DNA of 54,653 bases, from positions 1 to 54,653 of the forward strand of contig NZ_JAJTHI010000017.1 of the NCBI RefSeq assembly GCF_021298855.1, read 5' to 3'. This DNA comes from Gemmatimonas sp. Its GTDB lineage: Bacteria; Gemmatimonadota; Gemmatimonadetes; Gemmatimonadales; Gemmatimonadaceae. Below are positions 16,419 to 26,515 of the stretch, one piece after another. Both the position numbers and the translations under genes were made by a program. The notes under the pieces are model-generated. The model ran no database searches. It was not told the origin of the DNA and was given only the letters and a program-made list of their open reading frames with translations. The stretch's first letter is position 1. The number at the start of each line of letters is the position of its first letter.

Positions 16419-18284
16419 ATGATCGACGGTCTGCCCAACACCCCATGCCACGGTGCTCCCGGTGCTTCGCCCGCGCGCGAAGTCACGGGCGCGCAGATCC
16501 TGTGCGAGGCGCTCATTCGCGAGGGCGTTGCCGTGCTGTTCGGCATTCCCGGCGGCTGCATCATGCCGTTCTATCACGCCCTGTGGGAGCACCGCAGCCG
16601 GCTGCGGCACGTGCTGGTGCGCCACGAACAGGGGGGCGGGCACGCCGCCGAGGGGTACGCCCGCGCCACCGGACGCGTGGGCGTGTGCATCGGCACCAGC
16701 GGCCCCGGCGCCACCAATCTCGTCACGCCCATCGCCGACGCCTGGATGGATGGAACGCCCCTGGTGGCCATCACCGGGCAGGTGCCCAGCCACCTGCTGG
16801 GGACCGACGCGTTTCAGGAGACCGATATCACGGGCATCACCGTGCCCATCACCAAGCACAATTACCTCGTCACGCGCGCGGCCGACATTCCGCGCGTGGT
16901 GCGCGAGGCCTTTCACATTGCCCAGACCGGACGACCGGGGCCGGTGCTCATCGACATCACCAAGGACGCGCAGCAGGAACGGTGCGTGCCCGACTGGGAT
17001 GTGCGCATGGACCTGCCCGGCTATCACCCCGCAAGCCGACGTGCGGATGTCGCCGCGGTGCAGGCCATCGACGCCGCCGTCGGCGCGCTGCTGAGCGCGC
17101 GGCGTCCGCTGGTGCTGGCCGGCAACGGCGTGATGCAGGCGAATGCCGGTCACGCCCTGCGTCGCTTCGCCGAGCGTACCGGCATGCCGGTGGTCACGAC
17201 GCTGCACGGCCTCGGGGCCATGCCGCACGACCACCCGCTCATGCTCGGCATGCCAGGCATGCACGGCTGGGTGCATGTGAACCGGGCCATCCAGCAGTGC
17301 GACCTGCTCTTCAACATCGGCAGCCGCTTCGACGATCGTGTGACGGGGAAGGTGTCGGCATTCGCACCTCAGGCGCGGGTGATTCATGTGGACATCGATG
17401 CCGCGGAGATCGGCAAGCTGGTCACCGCCCACATCGGGATACTCGGCGATGCCCGCGATGTGCTGGAAACCCTCACCCCGCGGATGCCCGTGCACCCCGA
17501 GCGGTACGCCGCGTGGCGCGCAGAGATTGCCGCGCTCAAGGCGGAGTACGCACCGCGGCAGCACTACCGCCGGAGTGAACGCACTGCACCACTCATGCCG
17601 CAGGACGTCTTCGCCGCCTTCAACGCCGTGGCGGATACACGCCGGGACTGGCGCGTCGTGACCGATGTGGGCCAGCACCAGATGTGGGCCGCCCAACTCA
17701 TCGATTGGCAACGGGCCCGATCGCACATCACCAGCGGTGGTGCCGGCACCATGGGCTTTGCCGTGCCGGCGGCGCTGGGGGCGGCCATTGCCGATCCTTC
17801 ACACACGGTGTGGGTCTTCTGCGGCGACGGCGGCTTCCAGATGACCGCCTGCGAGCTGGCCACCATTCGTCAGGAAGGACTTGGCAACGTGAAGGTGGCC
17901 GTGGTGAACAACGGCTACCTGGGCATGGTGCGGCAGTGGCAGCAACTGTTCGAGGGGCGCCGCTACAGCGAAACGCCGCTCTCCGGTCCCGACTTCGCGC
18001 TGCTCGCGCGGGCGCACGGGTGGCACGCCATCACCGTGGACGAGGCGGCCGCTGCCGAATCGGCGATCCACGAGGCATGGACACACGACGGGCCGGTGCT
18101 CATCGACTTCCGCGTGGAACGGGAAGCCAACGTGTTCCCCATGGTACCCGCCGGGCGCGCCATTCACGACATGGTGCACGACGAAGCGCACCACGACCAG
18201 CAGCAGCGCGAATCACGGCTTGGCCAACACCGCCTCACGCCAGGCGCAGCGTGGGCCACCCCTCACACCACGGAGCAGGCATGA
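16419..18284 (+). CDS. ilvB: Acetolactate synthase large subunit
   Basis: 621 residues; ThDP-dependent acetohydroxyacid synthase catalytic subunit, which condenses two pyruvates, or pyruvate and 2-ketobutyrate. Catalytic Glu70 lies in VRHEQGGGHAAEGYARA. The central FAD-binding region follows, and the ThDP motif GDGGFQMTACELATI through VVNNGYLGMVRQWQ (about 469-510) is complete. The C-terminus extends about 35 residues past the usual end with a His/Gln-rich tail. ATG at 16419 lies just after the attenuator. The stop overlaps ilvN by four bases, so the two subunits are translationally coupled. Expression is expected to be set by the upstream attenuator. Confidence 0.97.
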   Translation: MIDGLPNTPCHGAPGASPAREVTGAQILCEALIREGVAVLFGIPGGCIMPFYHALWEHRSRLRHVLVRHEQGGGHAAEGYARATGRVGVCIGTSGPGATNLVTPIADAWMDGTPLVAITGQVPSHLLGTDAFQETDITGITVPITKHNYLVTRAADIPRVVREAFHIAQTGRPGPVLIDITKDAQQERCVPDWDVRMDLPGYHPASRRADVAAVQAIDAAVGALLSARRPLVLAGNGVMQANAGHALRRFAERTGMPVVTTLHGLGAMPHDHPLMLGMPGMHGWVHVNRAIQQCDLLFNIGSRFDDRVTGKVSAFAPQARVIHVDIDAAEIGKLVTAHIGILGDARDVLETLTPRMPVHPERYAAWRAEIAALKAEYAPRQHYRRSERTAPLMPQDVFAAFNAVADTRRDWRVVTDVGQHQMWAAQLIDWQRARSHITSGGAGTMGFAVPAALGAAIADPSHTVWVFCGDGGFQMTACELATIRQEGLGNVKVAVVNNGYLGMVRQWQQLFEGRRYSETPLSGPDFALLARAHGWHAITVDEAAAAESAIHEAWTHDGPVLIDFRVEREANVFPMVPAGRAIHDMVHDEAHHDQQQRESRLGQHRLTPGAAWATPHTTEQA

Positions 18285-18832
18285 CCGTGCCGGTACATAC
18301 CCTCATCGCCCTCGTGCACGACCGTCCCGGCGTGCTGCACCGCATCGTGACACTGCTGCGGCGGCGCGGCTACAACATCGTGTCGCTCGCCGTGGGGCGC
18401 AGCGAAACGCCGGGGATCTCCCGGCTTACCCTCGCGGTGAGCGTGGACGATGCCACCCAGGTGGTGAAGCAGCTCGACCGTCTCGTGGAGGTGATCGGCG
18501 TGGCCGATGCCACCGACGCCCCCACCGTGGTGCGGGAGACGGCGTTGCTCAAGGTGCGCGCGGCGAATGCCGCGCGCACGCACATCGCCGACGAAACGCT
18601 GGCCGCCGGCGGCCGCGTACTGGATCTCGGGCCGGACGACGTGATCGTGGAGATCACCGATGCCCCCGAGCGCGTGGAGCAGTTCGTGAGTGCGATGCGT
18701 CGCTTCGGCATCGCGGAACTCATGCGGACCGGCCGACTGGCCATGCTGCGCGGTCCTACGCCGCGTGTGCTCGAAGCACCCAACGACTACCGCGCGCAAG
18801 CCGACGGCGCGCCCACCGAGGAGGCTGCCTGA
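18281..18832 (+). CDS. ilvN: Acetolactate synthase small (regulatory) subunit
   Basis: 183 residues; regulatory subunit that stimulates the large subunit and confers valine feedback inhibition. The N-terminal ACT domain starts [20 protein letters not shown] with the Gly-x-x-x-Arg loop and [19 protein letters not shown] (about 30-50). The C-terminal domain (about 85-160) has the pattern [16 protein letters not shown] and [23 protein letters not shown] overlaps the ilvB stop (ATGA). Only one base separates its stop from ilvC's start region (TGAG-ATG). Confidence 0.96.
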   Translation: MTVPVHTLIALVHDRPGVLHRIVTLLRRRGYNIVSLAVGRSETPGISRLTLAVSVDDATQVVKQLDRLVEVIGVADATDAPTVVRETALLKVRAANAARTHIADETLAAGGRVLDLGPDDVIVEITDAPERVEQFVSAMRRFGIAELMRTGRLAMLRGPTPRVLEAPNDYRAQADGAPTEEAA

Positions 18833-18833
18833 G

Positions 18834-19946
18834 ATGACCCCGACCAACACGTCCAACACGACCCCCATGTGCGCCGCGCCGGTGCTGTACGACGGGGACG
18901 CCGAGCCGCAGCGCCTCCAGGGCCGCCGGATCGCCATCATCGGGTACGGCAGCCAGGGGCACGCTCACGCACGCAACCTGGCCGACCGCGGCATGAACGT
19001 GCGCGTGGGCCTGCGTGAGGGCAGCACGGGCTGGGCCGCGGCCGAAGCGGCGGGGCTGCGCGTGATGTCGGTTGCCGCCGCGGCCGCGGAGGCCGACGCC
19101 ATCATGATGCTGACGCCGGACACCGAACAGCAGCGCATTTTCGATCGCGAGATCGCCCCCAGCATGCGCCCCGGCAAGACCCTCTGGTTCGCGCACGGCT
19201 TCAACGTGCACTTCAACCTGATCGCCCCTCCCGACGGGGTGGACGTGGCCCTCATCGCGCCCAAGAGTCCGGGGCATCGGGTGCGCGAGGTGTTCACGCA
19301 GGGGGGTGGTGTGCCGGGACTCATTGCCGTGGCGCAGGATGCCAGCGGCACGGCGCGCGAGGACGCGCTCGCCTATGCCTGGGCCATCGGCTGCACCCGC
19401 GCCGGCGTCATCGAGACCAGCTTCGCCGAGGAGACGGAAACGGATCTGTTCGGCGAGCAGGCGGTGCTGTGCGGCGGTGTCAGCGCGCTGGTGAAGGCCG
19501 GCTTCGAAACGCTCGTGGAAGCCGGCTACCGCCCGGAGATGGCCTATTTCGAGTGCCTGCACGAACTCAAGCTCATCGTGGACCTCATGTACCAGGGCGG
19601 GCTCAACTACATGCGCTACTCGGTGAGCGATACCGCCGAATACGGCGACTACATTGCCGGCCCGCGCATCGTGACCGCCCAGACCAGGGACGCCATGCGC
19701 CAACTGCTGGCCGACATTCGCAGCGGCGCGTTCGCGAAGACGTGGGTGGCCGAGAACCACGCGGGGCGTCCGCACTTCAACGCGGCCCGCGCGGCTGACA
19801 TCGACCACCCCATCGAGCAGGTGGGGGTGCGACTTCGAGCGCTCATGCCATTTCTCGACGCCCGCGTCGCACGCCCCGATACGGGCGTGGCTGGTCTGGC
19901 GGAGGTCAGTCCCGCCGATCGGGGCGCTGCAGCCAGAGCGACGTGA
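18834..19946 (+). CDS. ilvC: Ketol-acid reductoisomerase (NADP+), class I
   Basis: 370 residues. It converts acetolactate or acetohydroxybutyrate to the dihydroxy acids using Mg and NAD(P)H. The Rossmann motif is [19 protein letters not shown] (about 29-48). The knotted C-terminal domain has [16 protein letters not shown] with acidic Mg ligands and [18 protein letters not shown]. The size and single-domain knot identify the short class I form. The N-terminus has an extra ~20 residues rich in Thr/Asn, and the C-terminus carries a 35-residue Ala/Arg-rich tail beyond the usual end; the last 41 bases overlap a convergent small membrane-protein gene. It is the last gene of the ilvBNC unit. Confidence 0.96.
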   Translation: MTPTNTSNTTPMCAAPVLYDGDAEPQRLQGRRIAIIGYGSQGHAHARNLADRGMNVRVGLREGSTGWAAAEAAGLRVMSVAAAAAEADAIMMLTPDTEQQRIFDREIAPSMRPGKTLWFAHGFNVHFNLIAPPDGVDVALIAPKSPGHRVREVFTQGGGVPGLIAVAQDASGTAREDALAYAWAIGCTRAGVIETSFAEETETDLFGEQAVLCGGVSALVKAGFETLVEAGYRPEMAYFECLHELKLIVDLMYQGGLNYMRYSVSDTAEYGDYIAGPRIVTAQTRDAMRQLLADIRSGAFAKTWVAENHAGRPHFNAARAADIDHPIEQVGVRLRALMPFLDARVARPDTGVAGLAEVSPADRGAAARAT

Positions 19947-20127
19947 GGAACAGCGCGATGGCGAGGAGGCTGAGCGCCATGGACAGCCACACGTCGCGGT
20001 CCTTGGCGGCGATCGAACCCATCACGGCGCTCAGGCCAAGCGGGAAGAACGCCTTCGCGCGGTCCGCGGGGCGCGTGCGCCAGATGCCCACCGCGACCAC
20101 GACACACGCAGCCATGAGCCAGACCAT
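19906..20127 (-). CDS. Small hypothetical membrane protein
   Basis: 73 residues with two clear hydrophobic segments (residues 1-16, [16 protein letters not shown], and about 47-67, [19 protein letters not shown]) and a weaker middle one (about 27-41). It starts 10 bases after the end of the BNR-repeat gene on the same strand, so it is probably the second gene of that transcript. The 3' end overlaps the convergent ilvC by 41 bases. No family is recognised. The ATG start and tight spacing argue for a real gene, but the overlap leaves doubt. Confidence 0.6.
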   Translation of the reverse strand: MVWLMAACVVVAVGIWRTRPADRAKAFFPLGLSAVMGSIAAKDRDVWLSMALSLLAIALFLTSLWLQRPDRRD

Positions 20128-20137
20128 GATCTCGCGC

Positions 20138-23100
20138 CTAGCCGATCGGCTTCTTGGGCACGAACACGTTCGGCACGCCCAGCCGCGACAGCAACGCGTT
20201 GAAGTCGCTCAACTCCTTGTCCTCGAGCCCCTGCAGCGTGCGCAACTGTACATCCAGCTTGCCGCCCAGGTCGCTCGTGATCTCCCCGTGTTGCTTCGTG
20301 GGCGGGTTGGTGCCCTCCAGCACCTGCGAGTTCAGCGAGATGAACATCTGGTAGAGCTTGATCGGGTAGTTCAGCGTCGCCTGATCGGCCTTGGTATAAA
20401 CCTCGTAGATCTCGGCGCGCACCGCCTCGAGCTTGCGTCGCAGCGCCGTTGACGCCGCGCGAACCTCCGCCGCGTACGCCTGCGACCCCACCTGCCGCGC
20501 CCGCTCGTCGAGCTGGCGCTGCAGGTCCTGGATGCGTGCCACCGTCTCCGTGATGCTGGTGATGCGCGCCCCCACGGCATTGGCCGCATCGAACTGCGCC
20601 TTGTACTCGGCGGCCGTGAGTGACACGCGCGGGTCGGCGACTACGGTGAACGGCTGCGACAGCGTGTCCGTGCCCACGATCAGGCGCACGGCGTACTCCC
20701 CCGGCACGGCAGTGGGGCCGTCGGTGGTGCCGTCGTCGATGATGGCGCCGGGAATGGTCCTGGGCCCGGGATAGGCGAGATCCCACGTGAAGCGGTTGGC
20801 GCCTGCGCGCGCCTGCACCACCGAGTCGGCGGGTTCGTAGGCCAGCGCCTCCGCCCGCTGCTTCACGCGCACCAGCGAAGCGGCGGAGTCGGCGGCCGGG
20901 TTGCCGGTGCTGTCCTTCCTGGGCGCACTCGCGCTGCGGAAGGTGTGCACCACCGTGCCACCCGCCTCGAGGATCTGCAGCGCGATGGGCGCGGAGGGCG
21001 CGGCCTTGAGCCAGTAGTCGATGTTCACCCCAAACCGCGGGTTGCCGCCGGCCGTGAGCGACGCGCGTCCGCTGCCGCCGCCACTGACCCAGCGAATCGC
21101 GGGCGCCGGCGCGAAGAGGTGTACCGGCTTGGCGGTGATCGTCTCCCCGAGCGTGCGCAACGGCGAGATGTCGTCGAGCGACCAGAAGGAGCGGCCGTGC
21201 GTGGCCACAATCAGATCGTTGCCATGCACGCGCAGGTCACGAATCACCACGCGCGGCAGGTTGAGCTGCAGCGGTTCCCAGCTCGTGCCGTCGTTGAGCG
21301 ACACATAGACCCCCGTTTCGGTGCCGGCGAAGAGCAGTCCCTTGCGCTTCGTGTCGCTGCGGATGGCGCGCGTGAAGGCGCCCTGCGGAATCCCCGCGTC
21401 GATGCGCGTCCAGCTGGCGCCGTAGTCGGTGGTCTTGAAGAGGTAGGGGGTGAAGTCGTCCTGCTGGTAGCGATTGGCCGCGAGGTAGGCGGTCCCCGCC
21501 TCGAAGGGTGACGCCTCGATGATGGACACGCGCGCGAATGCCCCGAACGCCTTCGGGGTCACGTTCGTCCAGGTGGCCCCGTTGTCACGCGACACATGCA
21601 CGAGACCGTCGTCGCTCCCCGTCCACAGGACGCCCTTCGTGACCGGCGACTCGGCGAAGGCGAAGATCGTGGCATACCACTCCGTGCCGGTCATGTCGCC
21701 GGTCACGGGGCCGCCGCTGCGTTGCATGGTGGCCGGATCGTGCCGCGTGAGGTCACCCGAGATCTTCTCCCAGCTGCTCCCCTGGTTGCGCGACCGCCAC
21801 ACATACTGCGACGCCGTGTACAGCACGTCCGGATCGTGCGGCGAGAAGTGAATGGGGAAGGTCCACTGGAACCGCTGCGGCACGTCGGCCACGGCATAGC
21901 CGTCGTAGTTGCCGAGCCACACCGACACGTCGCGGCGCATGTTGGTGCGCGCATCATGGCGCGAGAGCTGGCCCATGTAGCAGCCGCCAAACGTCACGTT
22001 CGGATCGCGCGGGTCGATGGCGATGTAGGCGTTCTCGCAGCCGGCCACGGGGTACCAGTCACGCTCGGTCAGGCTGCCACGGTCGCTGCGGTGGGCGATG
22101 TTGACCGTGGTGTTGTCCTGCTGTGCGCCAAGGATGCGGTACGGCTGCGACTGGTCGGTGGTGACGTGGTAGAACTGCGACGTGGGTTGGTTGTTCTGGG
22201 TGCTCCAGGTGCGGCCGCCGTCGAGCGACACCGTGGCGCCGCCGTCGTTGCCGTTGATGAGGCGCTGCGGATTCTTCGGGTCCACCCACATGATGTGCGT
22301 GTCGCCGTGCGGCACGCGCACCGTGCTGAACGTGCGACCGCCGTCGATGCTGCGGCTGACCTGCAGGTTCATCACGTACACGGTGTTCTCATTCACCGGG
22401 TCGGCGGTGATGCTCATGTAGTAGAACGGACGCACCACGAACTTCTGGTCGCCGTTCGTGCGCGTCCACGAGGCGCCCCCGTCGTCGCTGCGGAACACGC
22501 CACCCAGCGAGTCCTGCGCCTCGATGTTGGCGTACACGCGCTGCCCGTTGGCCGGGGAAACGGCCACGCCGATCTTGCCGATCAGCCCCTTGGGCATGCC
22601 GGGGTTGAAGGTGAGCTCCGTCCACGTGTCACCGCCGTCGGTGCTCTTCCACAGGCCGCTGCGCCCGGCCCCGGCATTCATCCCCCACGGCGTGCGCTGG
22701 AACTTCCACAGGCTGGCGTAGAGGATGCGCGGGTTCGTCACGTCCATGGAGAGATCGGCCGCCCCGGTGCTGTCGTCCACGAAGAGGATCTTCTTCCAGG
22801 TGGCCCCGCCGTCGGTGGTGCGAAACACGCCGCGATCGGGGTTGGGGCCGAAGGCGTGGCCCAGTGCGGTCACATAGGCCACGTCGGGGTTGGTGGGGTG
22901 CACCCGGAGGCTGGTGATCTGGTGCGTGTTGGCCAGCCCCCGCGGGACCCAGCTCTCGCCACCGTCCGTGCTGCGGTACACGCCCGTCCCGTAGGTGATG
23001 TCTTCACGCGGCTTTCCTTCGCCGCTTCCCACCCAGATCACGTTCGGGTCACTGGGCGCCACGGTAATGGCTCCCACGCTCGACAGGTCGGTCTTGCCGT

Positions 23101-23446
23101 CGGTGATGTTCTCCCACGTCTGGCCGGCGTTGGTGGTCTTCCATACGCCGCCATTCACCGCGCCGAAGTAAAAGACGAGAGGGCGGGTGGGGTCGCCGGT
23201 GACCGCCGTGGAGCGGCCCCCGCGGAAGGGGCCGACCAGTCGCCAGCGCAACGACTTGAAGGCCCGCGCCGTGCGGCTGCCATCGCTGTAGAGGGTGGGG
23301 TCGTAGGCGGGGCGTGTGCCGCCGGCGGCGGCACCAGGGCGGGCGGAGGACTGGGCCTCAACGCCGGCGGGGACCAGCGCGGCGGAAGCGACGATCGTCG
23401 CACAGATGGCGCGCAGGCCACCACGGAGAGAGCGGTTCGGGAGCAT
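20138..23446 (-). CDS. Secreted BNR/VPS10-like beta-propeller repeat protein
   Basis: 1102 residues with a Sec signal (hydrophobic residues about 10-30, cleavage near AGVEAQ). The first two thirds hold many BNR/Asp-box repeats of the type S-x-D-x-G-x-T-W: TTNAGQTWENI, STDGGESWVP, TTDGGATWKKI, STDGGDTWTEL, SDDGGASWTRT, SRDNGATWTNV, and TTDYGASWTRI. These form one or two sortilin/sialidase-like propellers. The last 350 residues contain an Ig-like or FlgD-like segment (PGEYAVRLIVGTDTLSQPFTVVADPRV) and a long helical region (VGARITSITETVARIQDLQR). Proteins of this type are often labelled glycosyl hydrolase, but the sialidase catalytic residues are not evident; the function is unknown. Divergent from the S9 peptidase gene. 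Confidence 0.88.
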   Translation of the reverse strand: MLPNRSLRGGLRAICATIVASAALVPAGVEAQSSARPGAAAGGTRPAYDPTLYSDGSRTARAFKSLRWRLVGPFRGGRSTAVTGDPTRPLVFYFGAVNGGVWKTTNAGQTWENITDGKTDLSSVGAITVAPSDPNVIWVGSGEGKPREDITYGTGVYRSTDGGESWVPRGLANTHQITSLRVHPTNPDVAYVTALGHAFGPNPDRGVFRTTDGGATWKKILFVDDSTGAADLSMDVTNPRILYASLWKFQRTPWGMNAGAGRSGLWKSTDGGDTWTELTFNPGMPKGLIGKIGVAVSPANGQRVYANIEAQDSLGGVFRSDDGGASWTRTNGDQKFVVRPFYYMSITADPVNENTVYVMNLQVSRSIDGGRTFSTVRVPHGDTHIMWVDPKNPQRLINGNDGGATVSLDGGRTWSTQNNQPTSQFYHVTTDQSQPYRILGAQQDNTTVNIAHRSDRGSLTERDWYPVAGCENAYIAIDPRDPNVTFGGCYMGQLSRHDARTNMRRDVSVWLGNYDGYAVADVPQRFQWTFPIHFSPHDPDVLYTASQYVWRSRNQGSSWEKISGDLTRHDPATMQRSGGPVTGDMTGTEWYATIFAFAESPVTKGVLWTGSDDGLVHVSRDNGATWTNVTPKAFGAFARVSIIEASPFEAGTAYLAANRYQQDDFTPYLFKTTDYGASWTRIDAGIPQGAFTRAIRSDTKRKGLLFAGTETGVYVSLNDGTSWEPLQLNLPRVVIRDLRVHGNDLIVATHGRSFWSLDDISPLRTLGETITAKPVHLFAPAPAIRWVSGGGSGRASLTAGGNPRFGVNIDYWLKAAPSAPIALQILEAGGTVVHTFRSASAPRKDSTGNPAADSAASLVRVKQRAEALAYEPADSVVQARAGANRFTWDLAYPGPRTIPGAIIDDGTTDGPTAVPGEYAVRLIVGTDTLSQPFTVVADPRVSLTAAEYKAQFDAANAVGARITSITETVARIQDLQRQLDERARQVGSQAYAAEVRAASTALRRKLEAVRAEIYEVYTKADQATLNYPIKLYQMFISLNSQVLEGTNPPTKQHGEITSDLGGKLDVQLRTLQGLEDKELSDFNALLSRLGVPNVFVPKKPIG

Positions 23447-23523
23447 TGAGAGACGTTGCTCGCCGGTCACCCCGGGTGCAAGATGGTGGCGCCCCCCATT
23501 CCCTCTTGCTGGAGTCCCACATC

Positions 23524-25836
23524 ATGCCGGTTCGGTTGACCTTCGCGGGCCGCCCTTCGCGGACCCTCCCGCCCGTGCTGCTCTCCCTGCTCTCGGCCGC
23601 CGCGCTGCAGGCGCAGGGCGGGGCGGCCAAGCGCCCCATGACCTTCCTCGACGCCCAGTACCTGCGCAGCGCCGGGGCCCCCGCCGTCTCTCCTGACGGC
23701 AAGCAGCTGCTGTACACGGTCAACACGCCCGACTGGAAGGAGGCCACCAGCCAGTCCGACATTCACGTGGTGGCCACCGACCGCGGCGTGGCGAGTTCCC
23801 GGCAGCTCACCTTCACCACCACCAAGAACGAGGGGAGCCCGCGCTGGGCCCCCACCGGTGGGTGGTTCGTATTCACCTCCAATCGCGAAGCCCCGGCGGC
23901 CAGCGGCAGCCAGCAGCAGCTGTTCATGATGCGCGCCGATGGTGGCGAGGCGCGTCGCATCACGAACGCCGCGCAGGGGGTGTCCACCTTCGCCTTCACG
24001 AAGGACGGCCAGTGGCTGGTGTATCGCAGCGGCAAGGCCACCGAGGAGCAGCTGTACGCGCTGCCCGTGGCCACGCTCGCGGCCGGTACCCCGCTCGATT
24101 CGCTGGTGCCGGCACAGCTCACGAAGCACCGTACCGGCGTGGGGGAGTGGCGTGTGGCCCCCGACTCCAAGCGGATCTACTTCCTGTCGGCCGACACCGT
24201 GGACACCGATGAGCGCCTGCGCCGCGAGAAGCGCTTCACGGTGAACATCCGCAATCAGGAGGAACCCACGGTCTCGCTGTGGGCGATCGATCTCACCAGC
24301 CCCGCCTACCCCACGTCGCGGCTCACGCGCGACACCGGCATGGCGGTGACCGGCTTTACCGTGTCCCCCGACGGCCGCTGGATCGGCTTCAACGCCGTGC
24401 CCAACAACCGGTACAAGCGCAACATCACCGAAGAGGGGATCTACGCCGATGTCTTCCTGCTGGACACGCAGGGGAACGGCATCGAACGGCTGACGACCAA
24501 TGACGAGAACGGCGAAAGTCCGCTGAGCTTCTCCCCCGACTCCCGCACCATCGCCTTCTCGGGGTCGGACGACCTCATGAAGTACAACATGAAGAATCGT
24601 CGCGTGTACGTCCGCGACGTGGCGGCCAAGGGGGCGCCATTCAGGAAGATCGGCGATCTCGACGGCGACGTCTCGGCCGAGTTCTGGTCGGCGGATGGCC
24701 GCACCATCTATTTCAACGAGGGGCTCAAGGCCACCCAGCAGCTCTTTGCCATGGACGTGGCCACGGGCAAGGTGAAGCCGGTCACGGCGGTGCAGGGGGT
24801 GGTGAGCGTGGCCCAGGACGCCGACACCAAGCGCCTGCTCATCAACTATCAGGACCCGGTCACGCCGCCGGCGCTTTACACGGTCGCGTCGCTGCTGGAG
24901 CTGCCGAAGAAGGCGGCGTGGGTGCAGCTCACCGATGTGAACCCCTGGGTGCGGGAGCAGATCGCCCTTGGCGAGGAAACCGAGGTCACCTGGACCAGCA
25001 CCGATGGCAAGCCGGTGGGGGGCGTGCTGGTGAAGCCGGTGGGCTACGAGCCCGGAAAGAAGTACCCGCTGCTGGTGGCCATTCATGGCGGGCCGGCGGC
25101 TGCCGACCAGCTCAGCTTCAACGGCGGCTATGGCGCCCAGGTGTACGCGGGGCAGGGGTGGGCGGTGCTCATGCCCAACTATCGGGGCAGCACCAACTAC
25201 GGCGAGGCGCACAAGAACGGCATCGTGGGCAACTACTTCGACCCCGGCTACCAGGACATCATGACGGGGGTCGACCATCTCATTGGCACGGGGCTGGTGG
25301 ACAGCACGAAGATGGGGGTGCTGGGATGGAGCGCCGGTGGCCACTGGAGCAACTGGATTCTGACCCACACCACGCGCTTCAAGGCGATCTCCAGCGGGGC
25401 CGGCACCTCCAACTGGATCTCCATGTACGCCCAGTCGGACGTGCAGCGAAACCGCCAGCACTATCTCGGCGACAAGCTGCCGTACGACGACTTCGATGCC
25501 TACTGGCGGCAGTCACCCATCCAGTTCATCCGCAATGCGAGGACCCCCACGATGATTCACGTGGTGGAGGGGGACCCGCGCGTCCCCAGCCCGCAGAGCG
25601 TGGAGCTGCATATGGGGCTCAAGCGGGTGGGAGTGCCTACGGAGCTGTTCATGTACCCGGGGGCGTCCCACGGCATTCCCGACGCCCGCAACCGGCTGGT
25701 GAAGTCCATGTCGGAGATGGCGTGGATGGACTACTACGTTCTGGGCAAGGGGAACAAGTTCTCCTGGCGTCAGGTGCTGGAGACGCTGGAAGACCCGAAA
25801 GCCGAAAAGAAGGTCGATGTGAAGGGGAACAACTGA
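23524..25836 (+). CDS. Secreted S9 family (prolyl oligopeptidase-like) peptidase
   Basis: 770 residues from ATG 23524, with GGAG about ten bases upstream. Signal peptide at residues 1-31 (TLPPVLLSLLSAAALQAQ). An N-terminal WD40-like (TolB/PD40-type) propeller occupies about 45-480, with repeats such as VSPDGKQLLY, VSPDGRWIGF and FSPDSRTIAF. The C-terminal alpha/beta-hydrolase domain has nucleophile Ser603 (LGWSAGGHWSN), Asp684 (VVEGDPRVPSP) and His716 (GASHGIPD). It is likely to hydrolyse short peptides in the periplasm or outside the cell. It is divergently transcribed from the BNR-repeat gene with only 77 bases between starts, so they may share regulation. Confidence 0.92.
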   Translation: MPVRLTFAGRPSRTLPPVLLSLLSAAALQAQGGAAKRPMTFLDAQYLRSAGAPAVSPDGKQLLYTVNTPDWKEATSQSDIHVVATDRGVASSRQLTFTTTKNEGSPRWAPTGGWFVFTSNREAPAASGSQQQLFMMRADGGEARRITNAAQGVSTFAFTKDGQWLVYRSGKATEEQLYALPVATLAAGTPLDSLVPAQLTKHRTGVGEWRVAPDSKRIYFLSADTVDTDERLRREKRFTVNIRNQEEPTVSLWAIDLTSPAYPTSRLTRDTGMAVTGFTVSPDGRWIGFNAVPNNRYKRNITEEGIYADVFLLDTQGNGIERLTTNDENGESPLSFSPDSRTIAFSGSDDLMKYNMKNRRVYVRDVAAKGAPFRKIGDLDGDVSAEFWSADGRTIYFNEGLKATQQLFAMDVATGKVKPVTAVQGVVSVAQDADTKRLLINYQDPVTPPALYTVASLLELPKKAAWVQLTDVNPWVREQIALGEETEVTWTSTDGKPVGGVLVKPVGYEPGKKYPLLVAIHGGPAAADQLSFNGGYGAQVYAGQGWAVLMPNYRGSTNYGEAHKNGIVGNYFDPGYQDIMTGVDHLIGTGLVDSTKMGVLGWSAGGHWSNWILTHTTRFKAISSGAGTSNWISMYAQSDVQRNRQHYLGDKLPYDDFDAYWRQSPIQFIRNARTPTMIHVVEGDPRVPSPQSVELHMGLKRVGVPTELFMYPGASHGIPDARNRLVKSMSEMAWMDYYVLGKGNKFSWRQVLETLEDPKAEKKVDVKGNN

Positions 25837-25866
25837 GGTCTGAGACCTGAGGTGCAGCCTGAGCGG

Positions 25867-26013
25867 TGAGAGGCTGAGCCGGAGAACTGAGCCGGGATAG
25901 CCGTGAGGCGGAGGGATCTAGCAGCGAGAGTTGAGGATTACGCCCTCGATTCTCACCGCTAGGACCCTCCGCCTCACTGCTAACCGGACTCAACTCTCAG
26001 CCTCAGCCTCTCA
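25867..26013. repeat. Large near-continuous inverted repeat (about 147 nt)
   Basis: The region between the S9 gene and the next minus-strand gene folds back on itself over most of its length. The outer arms TGAGAGGCTGAG (25867-25878) and CTCAGCCTCTCA (26002-26013) are perfect. The middle arms GTGAGGCGGAGGG (25903-25915) and CCCTCCGCCTCAC (25965-25977) are perfect over 13 bp. Between them CTGAGCCGG.../...CCGGACTCA and CTAGCAGCGAGAG/TTCTCACCGCTAG match with a few mismatches. It could be a two-way terminator, a REP/MITE-like element or both. No terminal target duplication was identified. Confidence 0.8.
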
Positions 26014-26038
26014 ACTCCCAGGGCTCAGCGCTGAGCAG

Positions 26039-26455
26039 TCATCCCGCCATGGGTCGGGGGAACGGGCTCGGCGTCGCCAGCGCTTCCTGCGCGGCCGCGA
26101 TGACCGACGCCGGCATGGGCCCCGTGCCGGCCCGCCGGGCTGCCTCCACCACCATCGAAAGCGCCCGGGCCTGTGCCGCATAGGCCGCAATGAGGGCGCC
26201 GCCGGCGCCAGGGGTGGTCATGATGTCGTGCGCCAGATGATCGAGGTGCTGGACCAGCGCCGCGCTCGGGGCTGGCACACTCGTCGCATCGGGACGATCG
26301 GCACGCGCGCCAAGGGCGCTCCCCTTTGGGGTCCCCTTGGAGGCGGCGCTCAGCCCCGGGAACTGGGAGGGCGCGAGCGCCTCCTGAATACGGCCATTGG
26401 TTGCGGCCAGTGCGGCCAACCGGCGACGTGCCACCTGCGACGACTCGAATCCCAC
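26039..26455 (-). CDS. Hypothetical small Ala-rich protein
   Basis: 138 residues. The GTG start at 26455 has GAGGAAG upstream on the minus strand. The sequence is helical and Ala-rich (SSQVARRRLAALAATNGRIQ near the N-terminus; AALVQHLDHLAHDIMTTPG and ALIAAYAAQARALSMVVEAARR in the middle), with no signal peptide or membrane segment. No family is recognised. It is divergent from the next hypothetical gene and lies beside the long palindrome. Confidence 0.55.
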   Translation of the reverse strand: MGFESSQVARRRLAALAATNGRIQEALAPSQFPGLSAASKGTPKGSALGARADRPDATSVPAPSAALVQHLDHLAHDIMTTPGAGGALIAAYAAQARALSMVVEAARRAGTGPMPASVIAAAQEALATPSPFPRPMAG

Positions 26456-26515
26456 GCGACTTCCTCGGAGAGGGCGGCTGGCAGGGCTGCGGCGGACAGA
26501 ATCGCGACAGTACCC

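Noticed and set aside
20138-23446. Naming the BNR-repeat protein a sialidase or glycosidase
   Set aside because: Asp-box repeats are present but sialidase catalytic residues are not evident.
21596-23449. Plus-strand frame opposite the BNR-repeat gene
   Set aside because: No motif; the minus-strand frame has repeated Asp-boxes and a signal peptide.
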